Positions 9,983 to 19,575 of a DNA stretch of 64,000 nucleotides are shown here, in pieces. The number at the start of each line of letters is the position of its first letter. Within the stretch, counting starts at the first letter, position 1. Below the pieces are notes generated by a model. The model did not search any database. It saw nothing but the letters and a program-made list of their open reading frames with translations, and had not been told where the DNA came from. Source of the stretch: Propionibacterium sp. (GTDB taxonomy: Bacteria > Actinomycetota > Actinomycetes > Propionibacteriales > Propionibacteriaceae); contig JAAYVB010000002.1 in NCBI GenBank assembly GCA_012517405.1, positions 62,001 to 126,000 of the forward strand, written 5' to 3'. The translations under genes and the position numbers were made by a program.

Positions 9983-10525
9983 ATGTCACGAATTGGCAAG
10001 CTCCCGATCACCGTCCCATCCGGTGTCGAGGTGACCATCGATGGTCGCGACGTGCGAGTCAAGGGTCCGAAGGGCACCTTGAGCCGTACGATCTCCGCCC
10101 CCATCACTATTGAGAAGAACGATGAAGGCCAGCTGGTGGTCGCTCGTCCCGACGATGAGCGCAACTCGCGCGCACTGCACGGACTGACCCGCACCCTGGT
10201 GAACAACATGGTCATCGGTGTCACCGATGGCTACTCGCGGACGCTCGAGATTGTCGGCGTCGGCTACCGCGTGATCCAGAAGACCCCGAAGCAGGTCGAG
10301 TTCGCCCTGGGCTTCAGCCATCCGGTGATCGTGGACGCCCCCGAGGGCATCACCTTCGAGGTCGAGACCCCGCAGCGGTTCCACATCCGTGGCATCGACA
10401 AGCAGGTCGTCGGCGAGGTGGCCGCGAACATTCGCAAGATTCGCAAGCCCGAGCCGTACAAGGGCAAGGGCGTGCGCTATCAGGGCGAGCACGTGCGCCG
10501 CAAGGCTGGAAAGGCTGGTAAGTGA
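9983..10525 (+). CDS. rplF: 50S ribosomal protein L6
   Basis: 180 residues, two L6 domains. The N-terminal [15 protein letters not shown] and the C-terminal signature [15 protein letters not shown] are intact. L6 lies near the sarcin-ricin loop used by the GTPase factors. AGGAGG lies seven bases before the ATG, a near-perfect ribosome binding site. Confidence 0.97.
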   Translation: MSRIGKLPITVPSGVEVTIDGRDVRVKGPKGTLSRTISAPITIEKNDEGQLVVARPDDERNSRALHGLTRTLVNNMVIGVTDGYSRTLEIVGVGYRVIQKTPKQVEFALGFSHPVIVDAPEGITFEVETPQRFHIRGIDKQVVGEVAANIRKIRKPEPYKGKGVRYQGEHVRRKAGKAGK

Positions 10526-10527
10526 TC

Positions 10528-10911
10528 ATGGCTATCTCGCTGCGTACGAGCAAGCACGAGGCCGCAAAGACGGCTGCTCGCGGCCGCCGGGCCGCCCGTG
10601 GCCGCAAGAAGATCTTCGGCTACCCGGAGCGTCCTCGTCTGGTGGTCACCAAGAGCGCCCGTCACACCCTGGTTCAGGTCGTGGACGATGTTGCCGGCAA
10701 GACGCTGGCTTCCGCGTCCACCATGGAGCCGGAGCTGCGCGCGCTGGCCGGCGACAAGTCGGCCCGGGCCGCCAAGGTTGGCGAGCTGATCGCTCAGCGT
10801 GCCAAGGACGCCGGCGTCACGCAGGTCGTCTTCGACCGTGCAGGCCACCAATACCACGGCCGGATTGCTGCGTTGGCGGATGCCGCCCGCGAAGCCGGCC
10901 TCGGACTCTGA
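10528..10911 (+). CDS. rplR: 50S ribosomal protein L18
   Basis: 127 residues. L18 brings 5S rRNA into the large subunit together with L5. The motif [20 protein letters not shown] and the C-terminal [17 protein letters not shown] are diagnostic. ATG 10528 is two bases after the rplF stop; a GTG at 10522 overlapping that stop is an alternative start. Confidence 0.95.
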   Translation: MAISLRTSKHEAAKTAARGRRAARGRKKIFGYPERPRLVVTKSARHTLVQVVDDVAGKTLASASTMEPELRALAGDKSARAAKVGELIAQRAKDAGVTQVVFDRAGHQYHGRIAALADAAREAGLGL

Positions 10912-10935
10912 GACACGACGAAAGGTAGATGAGCG

Positions 10936-11547
10936 ATGAGTGAAACCCAGCGCGGCACTGGCCGCCAGGGCCAGCGTCGCGGCCGTGATGATCGTCGTGG
11001 CCGTGACCAGAACAGCGATCGTGAGAAGAAGGATCAGTACCTCGAGCGGGTAGTGTCCATCAACCGCGTCGCCAAGGTCGTCCAGGGTGGCCGGCGCTTC
11101 AGCTTCACCGCGCTGGTCGTGGTGGGCGACGGCGAGGGCACCGTGGGTGTCGGCTACGGCAAGGCCAAGGAGGTGCCCGCGGCCATCGCCAAGGGCGTCG
11201 AGGAGGCCAAGAAGCACTTCTTCAAGGTGCCGATGGTGCAGCGCACCATCCCGCATCCGGTGATCGGTGAGCGCGCCGCTGGTGTGGTCATGCTGCGCCC
11301 GGCTTCGCCCGGTACCGGTGTGATCGCCGGTGGTTCGGCCCGTGCGGTCCTCGAATGCGCAGGCATTCAGGACGTGCTGGCCAAGTCGCTCGGCTCGGCC
11401 AACTCGATCAACGTGGTGCACGCCACCGTCGCGGCTCTCCAGCAGCTGGAGGAGCCGGAGCAGGTTGCCAAGCGGCGCGGCAAGTCGGTTGAGGAGGTCG
11501 CTCCGGCGGCTCTGCTCCGGGCTCGTAAGGAGGCGGCGCATGCCTGA
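10936..11547 (+). CDS. rpsE: 30S ribosomal protein S5
   Basis: 203 residues. S5 helps proofreading and forms the mRNA entry tunnel with S3 and S4. The core contains [20 protein letters not shown] and [15 protein letters not shown] 30-residue N-terminal tail rich in Arg, Gly and Asp precedes it. The stop lies eight bases inside the start of rpmD. Confidence 0.96.
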   Translation: MSETQRGTGRQGQRRGRDDRRGRDQNSDREKKDQYLERVVSINRVAKVVQGGRRFSFTALVVVGDGEGTVGVGYGKAKEVPAAIAKGVEEAKKHFFKVPMVQRTIPHPVIGERAAGVVMLRPASPGTGVIAGGSARAVLECAGIQDVLAKSLGSANSINVVHATVAALQQLEEPEQVAKRRGKSVEEVAPAALLRARKEAAHA

Positions 11548-11722
11548 GCTGAAGGTGACCCAGGTCAAGTCCGGGATCGGCGAGAAGCCGGCTGCACGCA
11601 AGACCCTGCGTGCGCTGGGGCTGCGCAAGATCGGTGACCAGGTCGTGCACGCTGATCGTCCCGAGATTCGCGGGATGGCCCAGGCCGTGCGGCACCTGGT
11701 CGAAGTAGAAGAGGTGAACTGA
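11540..11722 (+). CDS. rpmD: 50S ribosomal protein L30
   Basis: 60 residues, normal for L30. The sequence begins [16 protein letters not shown] and contains [16 protein letters not shown]. The ATG overlaps the rpsE end by eight bases and has AAGGAGG ending eight bases before it, inside rpsE. A longer open frame upstream of 11540 is only a shadow of rpsE. Confidence 0.96.
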   Translation: MPELKVTQVKSGIGEKPAARKTLRALGLRKIGDQVVHADRPEIRGMAQAVRHLVEVEEVN

Positions 11723-11724
11723 CA

Positions 11725-12168
11725 ATGGCGCTGAAGGTACATCATCTGCGCCCCGCGCCCGGCGCACACACCGACGCCAAGCGCGTCGGTCGTGGCGAGG
11801 GCGGCAAGGGTGGCAAGACTGCCGGCCGCGGCACCAAGGGCAGCGGCGCACGCAAGAACATCCCCGAGAACTTCGAGGGTGGCCAGATGCCGCTGCACAT
11901 GCGCATCCCGAAGATGCGTGGCTTCCAGAACCCGTTCAAGGTGAGCTTCCAGGTCGTGAACGTTTCGCGGCTCGGCGAGCTGTTCCCCGAAGGCGGAGCT
12001 GTGAGCGTGGACGATCTGGTTGCCGCCGGCGCAGTCCGTTCGGGCAAGCCGGTCAAGGTGCTGGGCAGCGGTGAGGTCAGCGTGAAGCTCGACGTGACCG
12101 CGGATGCTTTCTCGGCGTCGGCCAAGCAGAAGATCGAGGCCGCCGGAGGTAGCGTCACCGAGCGGTGA
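11725..12168 (+). CDS. rplO: 50S ribosomal protein L15
   Basis: 147 residues. L15 is a late assembly protein. The glycine-rich N-terminal block [19 protein letters not shown] and the block [18 protein letters not shown] are family signatures. It is the last ribosomal gene before secY and is followed by a strong hairpin, so the spc operon appears to end here, unlike the continuous L15-secY arrangement of many bacteria. Confidence 0.96.
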   Translation: MALKVHHLRPAPGAHTDAKRVGRGEGGKGGKTAGRGTKGSGARKNIPENFEGGQMPLHMRIPKMRGFQNPFKVSFQVVNVSRLGELFPEGGAVSVDDLVAAGAVRSGKPVKVLGSGEVSVKLDVTADAFSASAKQKIEAAGGSVTER

Positions 12169-12207
12169 CCTGCTGAGCGGTCCGACTGGTTCCAGTTGAT
12201 TCAGTGA

Positions 12208-12237
12208 GACGGGCGATCCCATCCGGGGTCGCCCGTC
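12208..12237 (+). terminator. Hairpin terminator after rplO
   Basis: GACGGGCGA and TCGCCCGTC pair, extended inward by TCCC/GGGG to a 13-bp stem with a 4-nt loop. There is only a short U stretch after it, which is usual for high-GC actinomycetes. Confidence 0.75.
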
Positions 12238-12327
12238 TTGCCGTATCTGCTGCCGGCCAACAGGTGGCGCCAGCGATCTGACCGAACCGTGATCTGATCG
12301 GAGTAGGGGATAGCGTGCCCGGCTTGG

Positions 12328-12333
12328 TAGGCT
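12328..12333 (+). promoter_or_regulatory. Possible -10 box for secY-adk-map
   Basis: TAGGCT lies 81 bases before secY and after the rplO terminator. The -35 is weak. The preceding terminator requires some promoter in this gap. Confidence 0.35.
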
Positions 12334-12414
12334 ACAAGAGTTTGCGTGCCGTGTGTGCGTTGTTCGTCCACCGACAAGCTGATCCATCATCGAGTCAATG
12401 AAAGAGGGAACCGG

Positions 12415-13728
12415 ATGGTCTCCGCCTTCCTCAATGCGTTCCGGACGCCGGACCTTCGCAAGAAGATCCTTTTCACGCTGGGCATCCTGGTGCTGCTGCG
12501 GCTGGGTTCCACGATCCCGACGCCGAACGTCAACGCGAGCGCCATCCGCAGCTGTGCGACTGCCGCCACCACCGGCGAGTCCGCCGGCGTCTACTCGATG
12601 ATCAACATGTTCTCGGGCGGCGCGTTGCTGCACCTGTCGATCTTCGCACTCGGCGTGATGCCCTACATCACGAGTTCGATCATCCTGCAGCTGCTGACCG
12701 TGGTCATTCCGCGCTTGGAGACGCTGAAGAAGGAGGGCGGCTCGGGCCAGCAGAAGATCACTCAGTACACCCGCTGGCTGACCATCGTCCTGGCGGTCCT
12801 GCAGGCCACCTCGTTCACGATGCTGGCGGTCAACGGCAATCTGTTCACCACCTGCGCCCTGGACATCGTCTACTCGAACGGCATCTTCCCGATCGTGGTG
12901 ATGATCCTCACCATGACCGCAGGCACCTCGATCATCATGTGGTTCGGCGAGCTGATCACCGACCGCGGCGTCGGCAACGGCATGTCGGTCATCATCTTCA
13001 CCCAGATCGCGGCGCGTTTCCCGGCATCCATGTGGAACATCCGCAACGGCCAGAACGACCCGAACCGCGGTCTGCTGGTGATGCTGCTGGTGATCGCGGT
13101 CGGTCTGCTGGTGATGGCCGGTGTCGTCTACGTCGAGCAGGCACAGCGCCGGATCCCGGTGCAGTACGCCAAGCGGATGGTTGGCAACCGGCTGCTGGGC
13201 GGGTCGTCCACCTACATCCCGCTGAAGGTCAACCAGGCCGGTGTCATCCCGGTCATCTTCGCGAGCTCGATTCTGTATCTACCGGTGCTGTTCACCATGT
13301 TCTCGTCCACCGGCAAGGTCGCCGAATGGGTCTCCACCAACCTGGCGACCGGTACCGGGCTGTGGTACAACCTCATCTTCTTCGTCCTGATCATCTTCTT
13401 CGCGTACTTCTATGTCTCGATCACGTTCAACCCCGTCGAGATCAGCGACAACATGAAGAAGTACGGCGGCTTCATCCCGGGCATCCGCGCCGGCAAGCCC
13501 ACCGAAGACTATCTGGCCTACGTGCTTTCGCGTTTGACCGCGCCAGGCGCTCTTTACCTTGGTATCATCTCGCTCATCCCATCGGTGGCGATCCTGCTGT
13601 TCAATGCTGATCAGAACTTCCCGTTCGGCGGGACGAGCCTCCTCATTATGGTGGGCGTTGGCCTCGACACGGTGAAGCAGATCGAGAGCCAGCTGCACCA
13701 GCGACATTACGAAGGATTCCTCAAATGA
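12415..13728 (+). CDS. secY: Protein translocase subunit SecY
   Basis: 437 residues, ten predicted membrane helices. This is the channel of the Sec translocon, working with SecE, SecG and SecA. The N-terminal [19 protein letters not shown] and the plug/TM2 region [20 protein letters not shown] are typical, as is the C-terminal EGFLK. The frame is open upstream to 12346, but ATG 12415 follows AGAGGGAA at the right distance and matches the family start. The stop overlaps the adk ATG. Confidence 0.97.
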   Translation: MVSAFLNAFRTPDLRKKILFTLGILVLLRLGSTIPTPNVNASAIRSCATAATTGESAGVYSMINMFSGGALLHLSIFALGVMPYITSSIILQLLTVVIPRLETLKKEGGSGQQKITQYTRWLTIVLAVLQATSFTMLAVNGNLFTTCALDIVYSNGIFPIVVMILTMTAGTSIIMWFGELITDRGVGNGMSVIIFTQIAARFPASMWNIRNGQNDPNRGLLVMLLVIAVGLLVMAGVVYVEQAQRRIPVQYAKRMVGNRLLGGSSTYIPLKVNQAGVIPVIFASSILYLPVLFTMFSSTGKVAEWVSTNLATGTGLWYNLIFFVLIIFFAYFYVSITFNPVEISDNMKKYGGFIPGIRAGKPTEDYLAYVLSRLTAPGALYLGIISLIPSVAILLFNADQNFPFGGTSLLIMVGVGLDTVKQIESQLHQRHYEGFLK

Positions 13729-14303
13729 GACTGATCATTATGGGGGCTCCGGGCGCAGGTAAAGGCACCCAGGCCCCAAGCATCGCTACCCACTACGGCA
13801 TTCCGGCGATTTCGACCGGCGACATCTTCCGTGCGAACGTGAAGCAGAAGACCCCACTGGGCCTCAAGGTGGAAGCGATCATGGCGGCCGGTGATTATGT
13901 TCCGGACGAACTCACCGAGCAGATCGTCGCCGACCGGCTGGATCAGGACGATGCGCAGTCCGGCTTCCTGCTGGACGGCTTCCCCCGCACCCTGCACCAG
14001 GTCGGCGCGCTGGACGACTACCTCGCCGAGCGCGGTCACCAGCTCGACGCCGTGCTGTCGCTGACCGTCGACACCGAGGCGCTCATTCAGCGTCTCCTGA
14101 AGCGCGCCCAGATCGAAGGACGCGCCGACGACTCCGAGGAGACCATCCGGCATCGCATGGACGTCTACCAGCAGGACACCAGCCCGTTGATCGACGACTA
14201 CCGCGACCGCGGCCTGCTGATCGAGGTCGACGGCGACGGCCAGATCGCCGAGGTCTCCGAACGGATCTTCGCCGCACTGTCCGGGGTGGCTGACGCACGG
14301 TGA
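13725..14303 (+). CDS. adk: Adenylate kinase
   Basis: 192 residues. It interconverts ATP + AMP and 2 ADP. The P-loop is [10 protein letters not shown] at residues 7-16, and the NMP-binding and hinge block is [12 protein letters not shown]. It is the short form without the zinc-binding LID insert, as usual in actinobacteria. The ATG overlaps the secY stop and the stop overlaps the map GTG, so the three genes are coupled. Confidence 0.97.
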   Translation: MRLIIMGAPGAGKGTQAPSIATHYGIPAISTGDIFRANVKQKTPLGLKVEAIMAAGDYVPDELTEQIVADRLDQDDAQSGFLLDGFPRTLHQVGALDDYLAERGHQLDAVLSLTVDTEALIQRLLKRAQIEGRADDSEETIRHRMDVYQQDTSPLIDDYRDRGLLIEVDGDGQIAEVSERIFAALSGVADAR

Positions 14304-15136
14304 ATCTACGCGGCATCGAGGTCAAAACCACCGAACAGATCCAAGCCATGCGCAAGGCCGGTCTGGTGGTGGCAGAGGCACTCATCGCCATGGGGGAGGC
14401 GGCGCGGCCCGGTGTCCGCACCGCCGACCTCGACACCGTCGCCCGCACGGTGCTGGGCGACCACGGCGCCACCAGTTCGTTCCTGAACTACGGCACCGAT
14501 TTCGGTATCCCGCCCTACCCGGCCACCGTGTGCATCTCGGTGGACGAAGAGGTCGTGCACGGCATCCCCGGCGACCGCCGGCTCGCCGAGGGTGACATCG
14601 TCTCGGTGGATTTCGGTGCGATCCTGAACGGCTGGCACGGTGACGCGGCACGAACCTTCATCGTCGGTGGCGGGACCACTCCCGAGGCCGCCGACCTGGT
14701 CGAGATCACCCGCAAAGCCATGTGGGACGGTATCGCGGCGGTGGCGTCCGCCAAGCGGGTGGGCGATGTCAGTGCCGCCATCCAGGCATCGGCCACCCAT
14801 TCGGGACGCCGGCTGGGCATCGTGCGCGAGTACACCGGGCACGGCATCGGCTCGGCCATGCATCAGCCGCCGGATGTGCCGAACTACGGCAACCCTCGAC
14901 GCGGTCCGCGCCTGAGCACCGGTATGTGCCTGGCGATCGAACCCATCTTCACCCTCGGTTCGGCCGGCACGGTCGAACTGGACGACGAGTGGACAGCGGT
15001 CACCGACGACGGCTCGTGGGCCGCCCACTGGGAGAACACCGTGGCGATCACCGAGGACGGGCTGTGGGTGCTCACCGAGCCCGACGGGGGACGAGCCGAG
15101 CTCGCTGCCCGCGGTGTCACGATCAACGAGCTCTAG
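14300..15136 (+). CDS. map: Methionine aminopeptidase, type I
   Basis: 278 residues. It removes the initiator methionine from nascent proteins. The five metal ligands are visible: two Asp in VDFGA and HGDAART, His in GHGIGSAMH, Glu in AIEPIF and Glu in WENTV. The GTG start overlaps the adk stop by four bases. No N-terminal zinc-finger or SH3 extension is present. Confidence 0.96.
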   Translation: MNLRGIEVKTTEQIQAMRKAGLVVAEALIAMGEAARPGVRTADLDTVARTVLGDHGATSSFLNYGTDFGIPPYPATVCISVDEEVVHGIPGDRRLAEGDIVSVDFGAILNGWHGDAARTFIVGGGTTPEAADLVEITRKAMWDGIAAVASAKRVGDVSAAIQASATHSGRRLGIVREYTGHGIGSAMHQPPDVPNYGNPRRGPRLSTGMCLAIEPIFTLGSAGTVELDDEWTAVTDDGSWAAHWENTVAITEDGLWVLTEPDGGRAELAARGVTINEL

Positions 15137-15223
15137 CCACGTCCTCAAGGCCCTGCCAGTGCCCCGACGGCCGTCGGCAGTGGTGTCCCCAGCCGGAACC
15201 CACAGCCGGCCCGTCAGCGGCGA

Positions 15224-15511
15224 TCAGGACGCGAAAACCCCCAGCAAGGGGTTCCACTCGGTGATGGTCAGCGAGTCCAGGACGTCGTTCACCGACATCG
15301 GGTCATCGGCGACCAGAGCCCGCACCTGATCGACATTGTCGGCCGAAAAGATCAGCAGCGCGGAATCACGATCTGCACCGACGTAGGGGCCCGAAGCCTT
15401 GAGGGATCCCGCCTCGACCAGCGAGCGGAGATAGACGCGATGCTCGGGGCGCACCCGGGCGACCAGTTCGGCGTCACTGCTGTAGACGTACTGCACTGCG
15501 AAATAAGCCAT
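15224..15511 (-). CDS. YCII-related small protein
   Basis: 95 residues. The sequence begins MAYFAVQYVYSSDAELVARVRPEHRVYLRSL and has the YCII/dimeric alpha-beta barrel layout with the conserved His-Asp type pair (RPEH; GADRDSALLIF). Members of this family are small cytoplasmic proteins related to muconolactone isomerase folds; the substrate is unknown. A TAAGCT box six bases before ATG 15511 suggests a leaderless mRNA; a GTG two codons earlier is an alternative. It lies convergent to map and divergent from infA. Confidence 0.85.
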   Translation of the reverse strand: MAYFAVQYVYSSDAELVARVRPEHRVYLRSLVEAGSLKASGPYVGADRDSALLIFSADNVDQVRALVADDPMSVNDVLDSLTITEWNPLLGVFAS

Positions 15512-15517
15512 GCGCAC

Positions 15518-15523
15518 AGCTTA
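15518..15523 (-). promoter_or_regulatory. -10 box of leaderless YCII gene
   Basis: TAAGCT (minus strand), six bases before the ATG, with no ribosome binding site. Confidence 0.4.
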
Positions 15524-15565
15524 GGGGTGGAATGCCGATTCTGCCGCCCACCCAGGACCCCCGAT

Positions 15566-15594
15566 TTGGGCGGCGTGACGCAGAAGAGTAGCAT
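15566..15594 (+). promoter_or_regulatory. Promoter of the infA-rplQ operon
   Basis: TTGGGC, 17-base spacer, TAGCAT. The predicted start near 15601 gives a leader of about 77 bases before infA. Confidence 0.5.
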
Positions 15595-15677
15595 AGGACG
15601 TCGGTCATTGGGTTCATCATGCCCTCAGCATGTTGGGCCGGGTGACGTGCGTCCAACCATGCAGAGAGCAGGAGTGA

Positions 15678-15899
15678 ATGGCGAAGAAAGAAGGAGCACT
15701 CGAACTCGAGGGAACAGTGGTCGAAGCCCTACCCAACGCGATGTTCCGTGTTGAGCTGGACAACGGTCACAAGGTGCTTGCCACCATCAGCGGCAAGATG
15801 CGTCAGCACTACATTCGGATCCTTCCGCAGGACCGGGTGGTGGTCGAGTTGTCTCCGTACGATCTGACCCGTGGACGCATCGTCTACCGCCACAAATAA
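15678..15899 (+). CDS. infA: Translation initiation factor IF-1
   Basis: 73 residues, the usual length. IF-1 is an OB-fold protein that occupies the A site during initiation. The core [19 protein letters not shown] and [23 protein letters not shown] is nearly invariant. It opens the operon that continues with rpmJ, rpsM, rpsK, rpsD, rpoA and rplQ. GAGAGCAGGAG precedes the ATG. Confidence 0.97.
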   Translation: MAKKEGALELEGTVVEALPNAMFRVELDNGHKVLATISGKMRQHYIRILPQDRVVVELSPYDLTRGRIVYRHK

Positions 15900-15914
15900 C
15901 AAGGAGAAGCTCGA

Positions 15915-16028
15915 ATGAAGGTTCAGCCGAGCGTCAAGAGGATCTGCGACAACTGCAAGGTGATTCGTCGCCGTGGTGTCGTCCGGGTGATTTGCACCAA
16001 CCCGCGGCACAAGCAGCGTCAGGGCTGA
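15915..16028 (+). CDS. rpmJ: 50S ribosomal protein L36
   Basis: 37 residues, [19 protein letters not shown] at the start and [12 protein letters not shown] at the end. The ligand set C-x2-C-x12-C-x4-H makes this the zinc-binding form. It lies 15 bases after infA with AAGGAGAA as ribosome binding site. Confidence 0.96.
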   Translation: MKVQPSVKRICDNCKVIRRRGVVRVICTNPRHKQRQG

Positions 16029-16103
16029 TCCGACGCAAGACGACCACAACTGAATATCTCAGCAACGTGAGAGCAACCTGACTCTTCGGAGCCCAGTGAC
16101 TAC

Positions 16104-16146
16104 CCCCGGACGAAGGCCGGGGACCCAGACCCGGGAAGATTCCCGG
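16104..16146 (+). other. Hairpin cluster in the rpmJ-rpsM gap
   Basis: Two clear stems lie in a 210-base gap: CCCCGG/CCGGGG (16104-16122, 7-nt loop) and CCGGGA/TCCCGG (16131-16146, AGAT loop). A third, CCGG..CTC GAAA GAG..CCGG, lies at about 16192-16211 just before the rpsM ribosome binding site. They may attenuate or autoregulate the downstream ribosomal genes; none has a U-run. Confidence 0.4.
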
Positions 16147-16238
16147 CAAGGCGATCTGGGAACGCCTCACGCCACACACCTTCGCGTTGACCGGCCTCGA
16201 AAGAGCCGGCGACGAATGAAACGAAAGGTAACCGCCAC

Positions 16239-16613
16239 ATGGCACGCCTCCAAGGTGTTGACCTTCCGCGCGAGAAGCGTCTGGAAGTTGCACTCACCTA
16301 CATCTACGGCATCGGCAAGACCCGTGCCGCCGAAACCCTGGCAGCCACTGGGATCAGTGGTGACATCCGCGTGAAGGACCTCACCGACGAGCAACTCGTC
16401 GCGCTGCGTGATTTCATGGACGCGAACTACGAGGTCGAAGGCGACCTGCGGCGCTCGGTTGCCGCGGACATCCGCCGCAAGATCGAGATCGGCACCTACC
16501 AGGGCCGTCGTCACCGCAGCGGCCTACCCGTCCGCGGTCAGCGCACTCGCACCAACGCCCGCACCCGCAAGGGCAAGAAGAAGGCCGTCGCGGGCAAGAA
16601 GAAGGTTCGCTGA
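16239..16613 (+). CDS. rpsM: 30S ribosomal protein S13
   Basis: 124 residues. S13 contacts the P-site tRNA and bridges to L5. The core includes [19 protein letters not shown] and the C-terminal [18 protein letters not shown], followed by a Lys-rich tail. GAAAGG lies nine bases before the ATG, after the hairpin cluster. Confidence 0.97.
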   Translation: MARLQGVDLPREKRLEVALTYIYGIGKTRAAETLAATGISGDIRVKDLTDEQLVALRDFMDANYEVEGDLRRSVAADIRRKIEIGTYQGRRHRSGLPVRGQRTRTNARTRKGKKKAVAGKKKVR

Positions 16614-16703
16614 CCCCACACGCCGGGGGTTGCGGTGCGAAGCGCCGACCACCCCGCGGGGTAAGCCCTCACCCAGACATCTGCCAAGGAGAACAACAGA
16701 CTT

Positions 16704-17114
16704 ATGGCTACTGCAGGCCGAAAGGGCGCCGCTGCCAAGACGAAGGTGCGGCGCAAGGAAAAGAAGAATGTGGTCACCGGACAGGCCCACATCAAGAGCA
16801 CGTTCAACAACACCATCATCACCATCACCGACGCCAATGGTGCGGTCATCTCGTGGGCCAGCTCGGGCACCGTGGGCTTCAAGGGCTCGCGCAAGTCGAC
16901 GCCGTTCGCCGCTCAGATGGCTGCCGAGGCCGCCGGTCGGCGCGCGATGGAGCACGGCATGAAGCGTGTTGATGTTTTCGTCAAGGGTCCCGGCTCGGGA
17001 CGTGAGACCGCGATTCGTTCGCTCGGTGCGATCGGGCTCGAGGTGGGCACCATCTCGGATGTCACCCCGACCCCGCACAATGGCTGCCGCCCGCCGAAGC
17101 GCCGTCGCGTCTAA
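16704..17114 (+). CDS. rpsK: 30S ribosomal protein S11
   Basis: 136 residues. S11 forms the platform near the Shine-Dalgarno helix. The blocks [18 protein letters not shown] and [20 protein letters not shown] and the basic end RPPKRRRV are diagnostic. The 90-base gap before it contains a GC-rich imperfect hairpin around 16630-16665. Confidence 0.97.
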   Translation: MATAGRKGAAAKTKVRRKEKKNVVTGQAHIKSTFNNTIITITDANGAVISWASSGTVGFKGSRKSTPFAAQMAAEAAGRRAMEHGMKRVDVFVKGPGSGRETAIRSLGAIGLEVGTISDVTPTPHNGCRPPKRRRV

Positions 17115-17146
17115 TCATCCGAGCCTCAGAAAGGACTTAACACACC

Positions 17147-17752
17147 ATGGCCCGTTACACCGGACCCATTACCAAGAAGTCCCGTCGCCTCGGGACTGAC
17201 CTGGTCGGAAACGACAAGGCTTTCGAACATCGTCCCTACCCGCCGGGCCAGCACGGCCGCGGGCGGACCAAGGACTCCGAGTACCTGCTGCAGCTCAAGG
17301 AGAAGCAGAAGGCTCGCTACGCGTACGGCGTGCTGGAGAAGCAGTTCCGCCGCTACTACCAGGAGGCCGACCGGCTGCCCGGCAAGACCGGTGACACCCT
17401 GCTGCAGATCCTCGAATCGCGGCTCGACAATGTCGTGTACCGCGCCGGTTTCGCGTCCACCCGCCGTCAGGCCCGCCAGATGGTCAGCCATGGCCACTTC
17501 CTGGTCAACGGCAAGCGCGTCACCATCCCGAGCTACCGGGTCACCGCGCTCGACATCGTCGACGTGGCCCCCAAGTCGGCCAACCTGACTCCGTTCATTA
17601 TTGCCCGCGAGACCTGGGGCGAGCGCGAGATCCCGGGCTGGTTGACCGTCAAGCCGAACCGCATGCGGATCCTGGTGCACCAGCTGCCCACCCGCGAGCA
17701 GATCGTGATCGACGTCAACGAGCAGGCCATCGTCGAGCTCTACTCGAAGTAA
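17147..17752 (+). CDS. rpsD: 30S ribosomal protein S4
   Basis: 201 residues. The N-terminal domain contains RRLGTDLVGNDKAF and the S4 RNA-binding motif is about residues 91-155 (RLDNVVYRAGFASTRRQARQ). The N-terminal zinc-ligand cysteines are absent, as in the zinc-free form. In enterobacteria S4 represses the alpha operon. AGAAAGGA precedes the ATG; a strong hairpin follows the stop. Confidence 0.97.
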   Translation: MARYTGPITKKSRRLGTDLVGNDKAFEHRPYPPGQHGRGRTKDSEYLLQLKEKQKARYAYGVLEKQFRRYYQEADRLPGKTGDTLLQILESRLDNVVYRAGFASTRRQARQMVSHGHFLVNGKRVTIPSYRVTALDIVDVAPKSANLTPFIIARETWGEREIPGWLTVKPNRMRILVHQLPTREQIVIDVNEQAIVELYSK

Positions 17753-17763
17753 GCACTGCCAAC

Positions 17764-17788
17764 GGGGCGCGGAACGGTTCCGCGCCCC
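17764..17788 (+). terminator. Hairpin between rpsD and rpoA
   Basis: GGGGCGCGGAA pairs with TTCCGCGCCCC around a 3-nt loop. There is no U-run and rpoA starts 46 bases later, so partial termination or processing is more likely than full termination. Confidence 0.55.
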
Positions 17789-17833
17789 ACTGATCGCGTC
17801 GTCATATAGCGGGCGGCGCGGGAAGGACACCAC

Positions 17834-18859
17834 ATGCTCATCGCACAGCGCCCGACCCTTGTCGAAGAGGTCGTCGCCGACAATCGTTCACGGTTCGTCA
17901 TCGAGCCGCTGGAGCCGGGCTTCGGTTACACACTGGGCAACTCGTTGCGCCGGACGCTGCTGTCGTCCATTCCGGGCGCAGCGGTCACCAGCATCAAGAT
18001 CGAGGGCAACCAGCACGAGTTCAGCACCCTGCCCGGGGTGGTTGAGGATGTCACCGAGATCATCCTCAACCTCAAGGGACTGGTGTTGACCAGCGACAAC
18101 GACGAGCCCGTCGCCATGTACCTGCGTAAGTCGGGTGCGGGCGCGGTGACCGCCGCTGACATCGCCGCTCCGGCCGGTGTCGAGGTGCTCAACCCCGAGC
18201 TGCACATCGCCGAGCTCAACGAGAAGGGCGCCATCGAGATGGAGCTCATCGTCGAGCGTGGCCGCGGCTACGTTTCGGCTGCTCAGAACGACAACCCGGA
18301 CGCGGAGATCGGCCGCATCGCTGTCGACTCGATCTACTCGCCGGTCACCAAGGTGACGTACAAGGTCGAGGCCACCCGTGTCGAGACCCGTACCGACTTC
18401 GATCGCCTGATCATCGATGTCGAGACCAAGCCCGCCATCACCCCGCGTGACGCCGTGGCCAGCGCCGGTAAGACCCTGGTCGAGCTGTTCGGACTGGCAC
18501 GCGAGCTCAACGCGGAGGCCGAGGGCATCGAGATCGGCCCGAGCCCGATGGACGAGCAGCTGGCCGCGGACCTGCAGCTGCCGGTCGAGGACCTCAACCT
18601 GACCGTCCGCTCGTACAACTGCCTCAAGCGCGAGGGCATCCACACCGTGGGTGAGCTGGTCGGACGCAGCGAACAAGACCTGCTCGACATCCGCAACTTC
18701 GGCTCGAAGTCGATCGACGAGGTCAAGCAGAAGCTGGCCGAACTCGGGTTGGCGCTCAAGGACAGCGCTCCCGGCTTCGATCCGCTGGCCGCCGCCGACC
18801 AGTTCGTCGATGCCGATGGCGACGAGGACGACGAGTTCATCGAGACCGAGCAGTACTGA
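17834..18859 (+). CDS. rpoA: RNA polymerase subunit alpha
   Basis: 341 residues. The N-terminal dimerisation domain contains [20 protein letters not shown], and the C-terminal domain that binds UP elements and activators contains [16 protein letters not shown] and [15 protein letters not shown]. An acidic tail ([16 protein letters not shown]) follows, typical of actinobacteria. GGAAGGA lies seven bases before the ATG. Confidence 0.97.
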   Translation: MLIAQRPTLVEEVVADNRSRFVIEPLEPGFGYTLGNSLRRTLLSSIPGAAVTSIKIEGNQHEFSTLPGVVEDVTEIILNLKGLVLTSDNDEPVAMYLRKSGAGAVTAADIAAPAGVEVLNPELHIAELNEKGAIEMELIVERGRGYVSAAQNDNPDAEIGRIAVDSIYSPVTKVTYKVEATRVETRTDFDRLIIDVETKPAITPRDAVASAGKTLVELFGLARELNAEAEGIEIGPSPMDEQLAADLQLPVEDLNLTVRSYNCLKREGIHTVGELVGRSEQDLLDIRNFGSKSIDEVKQKLAELGLALKDSAPGFDPLAAADQFVDADGDEDDEFIETEQY

Positions 18860-18888
18860 TCCCTCACTAATTACCTGGAGAACGAATA

Positions 18889-19455
18889 ATGCCCAAGCCA
18901 ACTAAGGGCCCCCGCCTCGGCGGCAGCCCTGCCCACGAGCGGATCATCTTGGCCAACCTGGCCAGCCAGCTGTTCGAGCATGACCGCATCACCACCACCG
19001 AGACCCGGGCCCGTCGCGTCCAGCCGTTGGCTGAGCGACTGATCAGCAAGGCCAAGCGCGGTGATCTGCACAACCGTCGGATCGTTCGCCAGACGATCAC
19101 CAACCCGGACGTGCTGCACAAGCTCTTCGCCGAGATCGCGCCGGCCATGGAGGGTCGTGAGGGTGGCTACACCCGCATCACCAAGATCGGTCCGCGCAAG
19201 GGCGACAACGCTCCGATGGCGGTCATCGAACTGATCACCACTCCGGTGGCGGCCAAGAAGGCTGCTCCCGCCGCCGCGGACGTCGCTGCTGCCATCAACG
19301 ATGCCGCGGCTGCCGAACAGGCCGCGGCCACCGATCTGGTCGAGGCCGCGCAGGCTGCTGCAGACGAGATCGAGACTGCGGCTGATGCCGAGGTCGTCGC
19401 CGACAGCGCCGATGAGGCTGCGGCCGAGACTGCTGACGACCAGGCCAAGGCCTGA
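18889..19455 (+). CDS. rplQ: 50S ribosomal protein L17 with Ala/Glu-rich tail
   Basis: 188 residues. The conserved L17 part (residues 1-120) begins [19 protein letters not shown] and includes [18 protein letters not shown] and [18 protein letters not shown]. Residues 121-188 are a low-complexity tail of Ala, Glu and Asp, predicted helical or disordered. Similar tails occur in other actinobacterial L17 proteins; function unknown. It is the last gene of the alpha operon. Confidence 0.96.
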   Translation: MPKPTKGPRLGGSPAHERIILANLASQLFEHDRITTTETRARRVQPLAERLISKAKRGDLHNRRIVRQTITNPDVLHKLFAEIAPAMEGREGGYTRITKIGPRKGDNAPMAVIELITTPVAAKKAAPAAADVAAAINDAAAAEQAAATDLVEAAQAAADEIETAADAEVVADSADEAAAETADDQAKA

Positions 19456-19474
19456 TCTCCTGCTGATCGCCGAG

Positions 19475-19509
19475 ACCGGCGGTACCCACTGCGGGTACCG
19501 CCGGTTTTT
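19475..19509 (+). terminator. Rho-independent terminator of the alpha operon
   Basis: ACCGGCGGTACCC and GGGTACCGCCGGT form a 13-bp perfect stem with a 5-nt loop, followed directly by TTTT. Confidence 0.9.
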
Positions 19510-19575
19510 GCATTGCCGCGCAGGGCCGGACCGGGGCGGATAAACTCATGAGGTTATCTGATCAGGGAGGCGTGA

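Noticed and set aside
10480-12633. 717-codon minus-strand frame across the spc operon
   Set aside because: Antisense shadow of well-supported ribosomal genes; composition is typical of reverse-frame high-GC translation.
15164-15177. CCGACGGCCGTCGG palindrome between map and the YCII gene
   Set aside because: Could be a weak convergent terminator, but the five-base stem is too short to call.
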